The notes below the pieces were generated by a model. It saw only the letters and a program-made list of their open reading frames with translations. It searched no databases and was not told where the DNA came from. Position numbers and translations under genes: made by a program. This document shows, one piece after another, positions 1-6,149 of a stretch of 6,710 bases of DNA (position 1 is its first letter; every line of letters begins with the position of its first letter). Source of the stretch: Planctomycetaceae bacterium (GTDB taxonomy: Bacteria > Planctomycetota > Planctomycetia > Pirellulales > Pirellulaceae); NCBI GenBank assembly GCA_003455945.1, contig DMPQ01000309.1:2945-9654 (forward strand), in the 5' to 3' direction.

Positions 1-37
1 TCGCAACGACACGGCAATCCACCTGACTCGCGGTCGA

Positions 38-1900
38 TCAGGGGCGGTCGATGACCACCAGCTTGTCGATGCCGTCGACCGGATGAGTCGTCGTTTCGCC
101 GTCGGGCCACCGAACTTCGATCGACTCGACCTCCGTCCCCTTGCCGAGGCCGAAGGTCGCGGTCGGATCGCTCTGCGACTGGTAACCGCGCGCCGCGATG
201 ACCGTGCGGATCTGCCGCTTGCCGCCGGCGGTCAGGCGGATCTCGGCGCCGAGCCCCTGGCGATTCGGCGCTCGGTTCCTCAGCCGGACCTGCAGCCAAT
301 GGTGCCCGAGCTGCTGGTCGTTCCGCAATAGGCGCGGAGCCTGGCCGCTGCCGGTCAGGATCACGTCCTCGTCACCGTCCCCGTCGATGTCGGCGACCGC
401 CAGACCACGGCCGACCATCGGCCGGCAGAGTTCGTCGCCGCAACATTCCGCAGGGACCGAAACGAACTCGTTCTCCGCGTCGCGCCCGGCATTCCAGAAC
501 AGATGCGGGGGTTGCTCGTACCGCTGACTCCGCCGGATCTTCGCGATCTCGTCCTCGAGATGCCCGTTGGCGGCGAGAAAGTCGAGACGTCCGTCGAGAT
601 CGACATCCAACCAGGCGACCCCGAACGTCAGCTCCTCGCGAGTCGCGGGGCCGAGACCGGTCGAGATCGCATCGTCGGTAAACGCTTCGAACCGCGGGTT
701 CCAGACGAACAGACTCGTCGGTTCGTCGGCGAAGTTGCCGACCGCCACCATCAGCGCCTGGTCATCCCGCGGGAAGCCGGCGTCGATTCCCATCGCTCCG
801 GTCGCTCGTCCCTGAGGGTCGAACGCCATGCCGATCGACTGACCGATCTCGTCGAAGCGACCGTCGCCCCGATTGCGGAAGACCTGATTGGGAACGGTAT
901 CGCTCGCCAACAGCACGTCGCTTCGACCATCCCGATCGAAGTCGACGATGGCGATGCCGAGCCCCTTGGGGACCGGAACCCCGGTCGCCGGATTGCGCAC
1001 GTGAAGTCCCGCCTGTTCGCCGATCTCGGTGAACGTGCCGTCCCCTTCGTTGCGGAACAGGTAGGGGAAGCGGCCTTGGAACTGCGTCGGCGGCGCGTAG
1101 GCTCGCGTCTTGCCGTCGAGGGTCGGTTTCAGACGGATGTTGATCTCGGCGGTCCATTCGATGTAGTTCGCGACGAAGAGATCGAGGTCTCCGTCGGCGT
1201 CGTGATCGAAGAAGCCGGCGCTCGTGCTCCATTCGCCGTCGCCGCCGGCGACTCCCGCCGCGTCGGTCGTCTCTTCGAACTTTCCGTCGCCGAGATTTCG
1301 GAACAGGCGATTGCGACCGACCGCCGTCAGATAGACGTCGATTCGACCGTCGCCGTCGTAGTCTCCGACCGCGACGCCGGTCCCGTAGCAGGTGACATCC
1401 AGCCCCGATCCGGCCGACACGTCGGTGAACTTGCCGTCGCCATCGTTGCGATACAACACCGTCGTCGGCTTCGACGTCGCCGCCTGCGGCGAATCGGGCC
1501 AGTACTCCGAGTTGACCAGAAGCAGGTCGGGGTCGCCGTCGTCGTCATAGTCGAAGAACGCGACGCCCCCTCCCATCGTCTCGGGCAACAGCTTCATCTC
1601 GCTGTGTCCGTTGACGTGGACGAACGTGATCCCCGCTTCGTCCGTGATGTCGGCGAAGGGGGTCATCGGAATCCTGTCGGTCAGCACCTCGCGGCGCGAC
1701 GGGCCGACCACCTCAGGCTTGGCCTCCTCGATCTTCGGAGCGGGGCGGAAGTACCAGACCGCCGCTCCGATCCCGACCGCAAGCCCCAGCACGACCAGAA
1801 CGGCCAGCGAAGCGCGAAACGCCCGAGCGATCCTCGCCGCATCCTCGGCGACCTCGCGTTCGTCGTCGTCGTTCATCGCTTCGGGCTGGCGTGCCATCAT
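38..1900 (-). CDS. Membrane-anchored FG-GAP/VCBS beta-propeller protein with C-terminal ASPIC/UnbV domain (CRTAC1 family)
   Basis: This 620-residue protein has a short acidic N-terminus, one hydrophobic helix at about residues 31-50 and then a long extracytoplasmic region. It is probably an uncleaved signal anchor. Asp-rich calcium-type loops (DxDxDG-like) start near residues 117, 180, 232, 320, 432 and 504. They recur with phrases such as LYRNDGDGKF, LFRNLGDGKF, LFRNEGDGTF and VFRNRGDGRF, the hallmark of FG-GAP blades. The region near 385-410 may be a degenerate blade, which would give a seven-bladed propeller. Residues about 548-610 (GLGAEIRL, RGYQSQSDPT, FGLG, VRWPDG) match the ASPIC/UnbV domain that usually ends CRTAC1-like proteins. 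Length and order are normal for that family. The family is thought to bind calcium and mediate adhesion or protein contacts; no enzyme activity is visible. The gene follows the multiheme cytochrome gene by 158 bases and may be co-transcribed. Two ATGs occur at 1900 and 1897; the second has the better Shine-Dalgarno spacing. Family assignment is firm; cellular role is unknown. Confidence 0.93.
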   Translation of the reverse strand: MMARQPEAMNDDDEREVAEDAARIARAFRASLAVLVVLGLAVGIGAAVWYFRPAPKIEEAKPEVVGPSRREVLTDRIPMTPFADITDEAGITFVHVNGHSEMKLLPETMGGGVAFFDYDDDGDPDLLLVNSEYWPDSPQAATSKPTTVLYRNDGDGKFTDVSAGSGLDVTCYGTGVAVGDYDGDGRIDVYLTAVGRNRLFRNLGDGKFEETTDAAGVAGGDGEWSTSAGFFDHDADGDLDLFVANYIEWTAEINIRLKPTLDGKTRAYAPPTQFQGRFPYLFRNEGDGTFTEIGEQAGLHVRNPATGVPVPKGLGIAIVDFDRDGRSDVLLASDTVPNQVFRNRGDGRFDEIGQSIGMAFDPQGRATGAMGIDAGFPRDDQALMVAVGNFADEPTSLFVWNPRFEAFTDDAISTGLGPATREELTFGVAWLDVDLDGRLDFLAANGHLEDEIAKIRRSQRYEQPPHLFWNAGRDAENEFVSVPAECCGDELCRPMVGRGLAVADIDGDGDEDVILTGSGQAPRLLRNDQQLGHHWLQVRLRNRAPNRQGLGAEIRLTAGGKRQIRTVIAARGYQSQSDPTATFGLGKGTEVESIEVRWPDGETTTHPVDGIDKLVVIDRP

Positions 1901-1909
1901 TCACCTCAC
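1901..1909 (-). promoter_or_regulatory. Ribosome binding site of the FG-GAP/ASPIC gene
   Basis: On the minus strand the bases before the start read GTGAGGTGA, directly abutting ATGATG. The GAGG core (1907-1904) is only 3 bases from the ATG at 1900 but 6 bases from the ATG at 1897. Translation therefore probably begins at 1897, which shortens the protein by one residue. Confidence 0.6.
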
Positions 1910-2012
1910 AGGTCGGAACTTCGGTGGAGCCATGCAGAGCCGTTCGGCTCCGTTCGTTCACTCGGTCGATCGCGCGAGGCGTCTTCGGGTCGATCGATCG
2001 CCTCTTCCGTCG

Positions 2013-2052
2013 CCGTTTCCCGTCCCCGCCTGCCGCGGCCGACGGGGAACGG
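2013..2052 (-). terminator. Strong hairpin just after the cytochrome stop codon (terminator-like, no U tract)
   Basis: An inverted repeat lies 6 bases beyond the cytochrome stop codon. On the minus strand CCGTTCCCCGTC (2052-2041) pairs with GACGGGAAACGG (2024-2013) at 11 of 12 positions, around a 16-base GC-rich loop. No run of T follows on the minus strand, so it is not a classical rho-independent terminator. It could cause partial termination, protect the 3' end of the cytochrome message, or set unequal levels of the cytochrome and the downstream propeller gene. The inverted repeat is seen directly; the function is inferred. Confidence 0.45.
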
Positions 2053-2058
2053 ATCGGA

Positions 2059-5000
2059 CTAGGGAGCGATCTCCGTCCGGGACGATGCCGCCGAGACCGA
2101 TTCGGCCGTTGCCGATTCGGTCGACGGAGTTTCGTTCGTCGGGGTTTCGTTCGTCGATGAAGCCGGCGCTGCGGGAGCGATCTCCGCAGCGGCCGATGCC
2201 GGGGTCCCCGGAGCGGCCGACTCGGGAGCGACATCGCCGCCGGACGGCGCCTCGGTCGAGCCGTCATCGGCCAACCACGCCTCTTCCGGCAACTGGAACG
2301 CTCCGGGGCGTCGCAGCCGGTAGATCACGACCGCTTCGGAGGCGGCATTCGCGGCGGGGTAGCGGGCACGAGCGAGCGCGACCGCTCGATCGCGAGCGTT
2401 TTCGTCCGGCTTGTACCGAGCATGCAGCTTGCGCGCCTCTTCGGCCTTGGCGCTCCACAACTCCGCTTCGCGCGATCCGACCGGATACTCGGTCGAGAGC
2501 TGATCATAGATCTGCGAGGCGAGGTAATGGGCCGTCATGTGCTCCGAGTCGATCGCGAGCGTCGCCTCGATCGTTCGGATCGCTTCGTCGAGCAGCGCCA
2601 ATCGTCGTTCGGTCCGATCGGTCCCCGTCTCCTTCTTCGATCGTTCGAACAAGGTGAACGCGAGTTCGTTCAGCACTTCGTAGTCCTGCGTGAAGTCGAA
2701 CCCGCGGGCGACGGTCGCGGCGGTCCGATAGTTCAGCGCACCGCGGAAGTTCTCGATCGCATCGTCCAAGTGGTTCTGCTGCCGATTGACCAATCCGGTC
2801 AGCCAGAGCACGGTCCAGGCCGGGTAGTTCTCGTCGTCCTGGTACTCCGCCGCCCGAGTCAGCGCCTCGACCGCCAGGTCGAGCCGACCGTCGGCGTTGT
2901 AGACGCGAGCCAAGTTGATCGGGCCGTGGAACTGGCCGAGTTCCTCGACCTTGCGGAACGCTTCTTCGGCGCCGATCAGTTCCCCTTGTCCCGCTCCGCC
3001 ACCGGTGCTCTCGAGCAGCAGGCCGATGCCGTAGTCGTTCCACCGCTGCCACTCGGGAATCTCGCGCGGCGGGTTCTCGACCGCCGCGTCGACTCCCGCG
3101 ACCGGGAAGGTGACTCGATCCGACGCGAGCGTCAGGATCGGAAGATCGGGTCGATACGGCTCGCCTTCGACCAGGCCGTTCAGCGGTCGCTGTCGTTCGC
3201 GATGGAACTCGCCGACGATCCGCATGTACTCGGCGTCGAACTTGCGGTACTTCAGCTTCACCTCGACCGTTACCGGCGCGGTCAGGTCGTTCGGGAGCGG
3301 CATCAGGAAATGCGCCGCCTGGCCCGCTCCGGGCGGGATCTGGTGGTTGTAGAGGGGCACGAAGATGTGCTGCGCGTTGCGCCGGTTGATCCGGTTCCCG
3401 TCCCGGTCGAGCATGAAGACGTTGACGAAATGGGACCACGGATCGACGTTCCCTTGGTCATCGATCCCGCCGCTGCGACCGATGACTCGGCCGGCCGTTC
3501 GCTGCCCCTGGTCGTCGTACTCGGCCCCTTCGACCACTTCGACATCGAGCCAGATCTCGTTCGAATCGACCGTTCCCTGCGTGAAGTGGTGCCCCATCTT
3601 CAGCGTCCGGATCACCGTCTCGAACAGGTACGACTCTCCCGGCTCGAGCGTCGGCACTTCGGGGCGTAGCGGCGCGACGAGCGGCGCCGAAACGTCCTCT
3701 CCCCGCTTCACGCCGAACAGATCGACGCGCATCACCCCTTCGTTGAAGGCGCGATGCCGCCCGACCGCGTCGTAATCCTCGTCGGGAAACCAGGCCGAAA
3801 GCGCGGTGTTGGCCGACGGGAAGAGGTGGTCGTGCACCTTCAGCTCCCCTTCGACCATGCTGGCGCCGAAGTCGTCCGACGGACGGCGAGGCATGTGGCA
3901 TTCGCTGCAGTTCTGCTGCGCCTTCGGCGGGTAGTAGAAGCTGCGGATTCCGTGCCCCGAAACGCCGCTCAGGTGATACGAGTCGAAGTGGTTCTGGCCG
4001 CGGAGCCAATCCTTGTAGTTGTTCAGTTCACCCGGCAGGCTCACCTTGTGACAGGCGGCACAGAAGTCGGGCTCCTTGTGCAGCGGCTTCAGGAAGACCT
4101 GCTTGTGGAAGCTCGGCTTGGACTTGACCAGCTGGCGATTGACCCACGCGAGGATCGGGTTCTCGCTCGTCGCGAACGGATAGTGGATCGGCGCTTCGAT
4201 CGTGTAGTCCGCGTTCCCTTCGAGCGAGTTGACGTGACTGATGACGTGACAGACGGTGCAGGTGATGCCGGCGTGAGCCGTCTTGTCGGTGAAGACGTCG
4301 TACTGGGGATCGTCGAACTGGCCGCTGAAGAACGGGACCGGATCGTGACAGCCGGCGCACCAACGCGAGGCCTTGACGTTTCCGTCACGCTCCATCAGCT
4401 CGTCGCGCAGCTGCACGACGCTGGTCAGATAGGCCGGATTGTTGAAGCTGCTGAAGCGATGGGCGCTGTGAGCCCAATCGTCGTAGATGTCCTGATGACA
4501 CTCCATGCAGTAGTCGTCATCCATCAGGACCGACGCCGAGATGAACTTGCCGTCGCGCGTCCGAGCCAGTGACGGCTCGAAATAGTTCGCGCTCTTGGGA
4601 GAGCCGGCGATCGCCCACTCCTGCGGGTTCTGAGCCTTGACGACCAGCAGCACCGCGACGACTCCCGCCACGACCGCCGCATACGTCAGACCGGCTCGCC
4701 ACTTGATCGGCGGACCGGCGACGCGATGCAGCCAGTACAGCCAGATCGCGGCGAACGGCGTGATCACGTGCGCCCAGTAGACCGCCTGGCGCACCAGCGG
4801 CTGCTTCAGCTCCAGGATGCCGGCGATCCGAGTCAGCAGGATGCCGCTGATCAGCAGCGTCAGACAGACCGCCAGCAAGGCGTACCCCATCCGCACCGCC
4901 ATTCGGTTCCGGCGATGACGCGTCGCGATCAGGTGGTACCACGCGAAGATCGTGAAGGGGACCAGCAGCAGAAAGCCGAGGACCAGATGGAGCAGGAACA

Positions 5001-5220
5001 TCAGCAGATAGAAGTAGTCCTGATAGGTCAGCCCGGTCACCGCCTCGAGCAACGTGATGCTCGCCAGGTAGACCGAGTTGGCCAGCAGGGTCGCGAACAG
5101 CACGAAGACCGCGATCAGCGCGATCTTCAGCTTGGGCGTCACCGCCGGCACGTACTTCTTCTTGACGCGAGTCGGCGCGGGAGCGGCCGGAACGGGGCGA
5201 GGATCGGCAGCGTCGGACAT
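2059..5220 (-). CDS. Membrane-anchored pentaheme cytochrome c with TPR domain
   Basis: From the chosen ATG this is a 1053-residue protein. Residues 1-30 are a basic cytoplasmic segment (KKK near 20-22). Five hydrophobic helices follow at about 31-60, 69-98, 111-133, 147-167 and 178-196, which would place the rest outside the cytoplasm. Helix 2 carries H78 and H96 and helix 4 carries H151 and H165, candidate ligands for two b hemes. Five CXXCH heme c motifs follow: CMECH 238-242, CAGCH 288-292, CTVCH 321-325, CAACH 387-391 and CSECH 438-442. Many extra histidines (251, 254, 316, 329, 372, 381, 411, 416, 463, 465) could be distal ligands. Spacing resembles cytochrome c554-like multiheme domains. 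A beta-rich part (about 520-675) contains GHHFTQGTVDSNE, a pattern met in other multiheme cytochromes. TPR-like helices span about 748-935, and a Pro/Ala/Ser/Thr-rich tail about 985-1053. The role is probably electron transfer between the quinone pool and extracytoplasmic partners; the substrate is unknown. The frame stays open to an ATG at 5322, but that extension is low in complexity and lacks a good ribosome site. Confidence 0.93.
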   Translation of the reverse strand: MSDAADPRPVPAAPAPTRVKKKYVPAVTPKLKIALIAVFVLFATLLANSVYLASITLLEAVTGLTYQDYFYLLMFLLHLVLGFLLLVPFTIFAWYHLIATRHRRNRMAVRMGYALLAVCLTLLISGILLTRIAGILELKQPLVRQAVYWAHVITPFAAIWLYWLHRVAGPPIKWRAGLTYAAVVAGVVAVLLVVKAQNPQEWAIAGSPKSANYFEPSLARTRDGKFISASVLMDDDYCMECHQDIYDDWAHSAHRFSSFNNPAYLTSVVQLRDELMERDGNVKASRWCAGCHDPVPFFSGQFDDPQYDVFTDKTAHAGITCTVCHVISHVNSLEGNADYTIEAPIHYPFATSENPILAWVNRQLVKSKPSFHKQVFLKPLHKEPDFCAACHKVSLPGELNNYKDWLRGQNHFDSYHLSGVSGHGIRSFYYPPKAQQNCSECHMPRRPSDDFGASMVEGELKVHDHLFPSANTALSAWFPDEDYDAVGRHRAFNEGVMRVDLFGVKRGEDVSAPLVAPLRPEVPTLEPGESYLFETVIRTLKMGHHFTQGTVDSNEIWLDVEVVEGAEYDDQGQRTAGRVIGRSGGIDDQGNVDPWSHFVNVFMLDRDGNRINRRNAQHIFVPLYNHQIPPGAGQAAHFLMPLPNDLTAPVTVEVKLKYRKFDAEYMRIVGEFHRERQRPLNGLVEGEPYRPDLPILTLASDRVTFPVAGVDAAVENPPREIPEWQRWNDYGIGLLLESTGGGAGQGELIGAEEAFRKVEELGQFHGPINLARVYNADGRLDLAVEALTRAAEYQDDENYPAWTVLWLTGLVNRQQNHLDDAIENFRGALNYRTAATVARGFDFTQDYEVLNELAFTLFERSKKETGTDRTERRLALLDEAIRTIEATLAIDSEHMTAHYLASQIYDQLSTEYPVGSREAELWSAKAEEARKLHARYKPDENARDRAVALARARYPAANAASEAVVIYRLRRPGAFQLPEEAWLADDGSTEAPSGGDVAPESAAPGTPASAAAEIAPAAPASSTNETPTNETPSTESATAESVSAASSRTEIAP
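2126..2155 (-). repeat. Two tandem 15-bp units encoding TNETP-TNETP in the cytochrome tail
   Basis: Units 2126-2140 and 2141-2155 are identical at 14 of 15 bases. Read on the minus strand they encode the pentapeptide TNETP twice. They lie in the low-complexity Pro/Ala/Ser/Thr/Glu tail of the multiheme cytochrome. The frame-preserving unit length suggests slippage duplication within a disordered linker. Confidence 0.7.
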
Positions 5221-5233
5221 GATCGGGACCTTC
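5221..5233 (-). promoter_or_regulatory. Ribosome binding site that decides the cytochrome start
   Basis: On the minus strand GAAGG (5233-5229) is followed by 8 bases and then the ATG at 5220. The in-frame ATGs at 5235 and 5322 have no comparable purine-rich element at good spacing. The segment they would add (Arg/Ser/Pro/Asp-rich) does not look like part of a membrane protein. The 5220 start is therefore preferred. Confidence 0.6.
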
Positions 5234-5397
5234 ATGATCGACCGGTCGTCGCCCGGACGGCGACAGGACGGATCGTGGGGCGATGAGAGAGGGGAGCCGG
5301 ACGAGTCGCGAGTCGATCGCATCGGATGCTGCGTCCTGCTCGCGCGACGGACGATCAGGTCGCGTCGGACGAGAATCGGCAGCCTCCGCCGTCGACT

Positions 5398-5465
5398 CGA
5401 TCGGTCGACCGGCGATCGGCACAGGCGTTTCGCTTGACCGATCGGTCGCCATCACGGCCGATCGG
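5398..5465. promoter_or_regulatory. Cluster of CGATCGG boxes, including two palindromes
   Basis: CGATCGG occurs at 5398, 5413, 5439 and 5459. The 10-mer CGATCGGTCG is present twice (5398-5407 and 5439-5448), 41 bases apart, close to four helical turns. Perfect palindromes GACCGATCGGTC (5436-5447) and CGGTCGACCG (5402-5411) lie in the cluster. It sits about 180-245 bases before the cytochrome start. It could be an operator array. However, CGATCG is common across the whole window, so this may only reflect genome composition. Confidence 0.3.
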
Positions 5466-5491
5466 GAGCGGAACGACGAAGAACGACGGAC

Positions 5492-5522
5492 GTTCGGCTA
5501 CGGGGCCTCGAGACCGCCGAAC
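5492..5522 (-). terminator. Possible hairpin downstream of the small exported protein gene
   Basis: GTTCGGC (5492-5498) and GCCGAAC (5516-5522) form a perfect 7-bp inverted repeat. The 17-base loop itself contains the short inner pairing GGCC/GGTC around TCGA. It lies about 48 bases past the stop codon of the small gene on the minus strand. The following bases (GTCCGTCGTTCTTCGTCGTTCC) are only moderately T-rich, so termination is a weak inference. Confidence 0.3.
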
Positions 5523-5569
5523 CGAGAGCGAAGGACCGAACGATCGATCCGACGCGCGACCGAGACACG

Positions 5570-6079
5570 TCAGATTCTCGGAGGCCGTTCGATCGACTGC
5601 CGGAATCCCGGCATCGAGTCTCCGTCGTTCGTCGGAGGTCCGAACGCCACCCCATCGCGTTCGGTGGCTCGCCGGTGGTCGTCGAACGACGACTCGCCTG
5701 CATCCCGTTCGCTCCGCGCGATCGGCGCCGGAGGGAACGCATTGACGGCCGGAGCGCCGCCGCAAGAAGGTCCCTGACAAGGTCCGCGCCGCGACGGTTG
5801 ATCGTCGGGGATCGGAAACCGGAGCGAACGACCGTCGATTCGCGACGCGTCGGTTCGCGGATCGAACGTGCGATGGGCCGACCGGAGCGACGAGCCATGA
5901 CCGTCGAGGTCGCCGAGAACGATGACGTGGTCGCCGCACTCGCCGCGAGCCGATCGCTCCGTCGGAAGCCCGACTCCCAGGAACAACGCCCCGCCGAAGA
6001 CGAACGCCAAGCCGATCACGAGCCCCCTGGGGGGCCGCTGCGGCGGCGATCCTCGGTCTGACGGGCAAGTGGCGACCAC
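5570..6079 (-). CDS. Probable small exported protein with C-x-G-P-x-C motif, function unknown
   Basis: Read from the GTG at 6079 this frame gives 169 residues. An Arg-containing N-terminal stretch precedes one hydrophobic segment at about 20-38, then ERSARGECGD, which looks like a signal peptide or anchor. The mature part is short and low in predicted structure. It contains CQGPSC (residues 101-106) followed by a Pro/Ala-rich stretch (GGAPAVNAFPPAPIA). From memory, small planctomycete secreted proteins often combine a CGDYV-like start with C-x-G-P-x-C and a proline-rich segment; this recollection is not verified here. The overlapping frames in the same stretch are Arg-rich and lack a hydrophobic segment, which makes this the best candidate. 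The start is uncertain: GTG 6079 has AGGGA 4 bases upstream, GTG 6019 has AGGGGG just before it but leaves no basic n-region, and ATG 6142 lies upstream of the predicted terminator. I do not recognise a named family. Confidence 0.5.
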   Translation of the reverse strand: MVATCPSDRGSPPQRPPRGLVIGLAFVFGGALFLGVGLPTERSARGECGDHVIVLGDLDGHGSSLRSAHRTFDPRTDASRIDGRSLRFPIPDDQPSRRGPCQGPSCGGAPAVNAFPPAPIARSERDAGESSFDDHRRATERDGVAFGPPTNDGDSMPGFRQSIERPPRI

Positions 6080-6100
6080 GACGTCCCTGGTCTGAGGCGG

Positions 6101-6133
6101 AAGAAAACGAGGGCTTCGAGCGCGAACCCCCTC
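6101..6133 (-). terminator. Probable rho-independent terminator after the partial gene
   Basis: On the minus strand GAGGGGGTTCG (6133-6123) pairs with CGAAGCCCTC (6118-6109). There are five outer pairs, a small internal bulge and four inner pairs (TTCG/CGAA) around a 4-base loop. GTTTTCTT (6108-6101) follows directly, a rare T-rich run in this GC-rich window. It starts 17 bases past the TAG of the partial upstream gene. It separates that gene from the small exported protein gene, which would then need its own promoter. Confidence 0.55.
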
Positions 6134-6149
6134 ACTGCGCATTCTGGCT

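Larger units (their letters stand above)
5221..5569 (-). other. Intergenic region upstream of the cytochrome gene, no convincing gene
   Basis: These 349 bases separate the stop of the small exported protein from the cytochrome start. Open frames across it on both strands give Arg/Ser-rich translations without domains or hydrophobic segments, as expected for shadow frames in GC-rich DNA. I see no clear -35/-10 pair of the sigma-70 type. It does hold a 7-bp inverted repeat (5492-5522), a tandem 10-bp imperfect repeat around 5471-5490 (GAACGACGAA/GAACGACGGA) and a cluster of CGATCGG boxes (5398-5465). It is the likely control region for the cytochrome gene, but no promoter can be placed. Confidence 0.5.

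Noticed and set aside
1937..1950. GAGCC-GTTC-GGCTC hairpin upstream of the FG-GAP gene
   Set aside because: The stem is only 5 bp with no T run, and such short inverted repeats are expected often in this composition.
1976..2004. GAGGCG/CGCCTC inverted repeat around CGATCGATCG
   Set aside because: It has a 6-bp stem with a 17-base loop and no supporting context. The central CGATCG repeats are part of the window-wide bias.
503..2062. Long plus-strand open frame (519 residues) antisense to the FG-GAP/ASPIC gene
   Set aside because: The translation is rich in Arg, Val and Asp with no domain. It mirrors the codon structure of the strongly supported minus-strand gene, as is common in GC-rich coding DNA.
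2422..3669. Plus-strand open frame (415 residues) antisense to the cytochrome
   Set aside because: It has no recognisable motif, and its composition is that expected from the opposite strand of a GC-rich gene. The minus strand has clear TPR-like and beta-rich content here.
3754..4572. Plus-strand open frame (272 residues) opposite the heme c region
   Set aside because: The five CXXCH motifs lie on the minus strand in this stretch. The plus frame is a shadow with no motif of its own.
5221..5322. N-terminal extension of the cytochrome to the ATG at 5322 (or 5235)
   Set aside because: The added segment is low-complexity and polar. Only the ATG at 5220 has a well-spaced GAAGG, and the basic segment before helix 1 already supplies a normal N-terminus.
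5675..6061. Plus-strand frame of 128 residues in the same region
   Set aside because: It is Arg-rich and overlaps the better-supported minus frame, with no ribosome site or domain.
5355..6068. Minus-strand frame of 237 residues overlapping the small exported protein
   Set aside because: It is extremely Arg/Ser-rich, with no hydrophobic segment or motif. The overlapping frame ending at 5570 has a signal-like helix and a cysteine motif.
6140..6142. ATG at 6142 as the start of the small exported protein, 7 bases after the upstream stop
   Set aside because: The predicted hairpin plus T-run at 6133-6101 would lie inside the coding region, and the resulting long polar lead before the hydrophobic segment is atypical.
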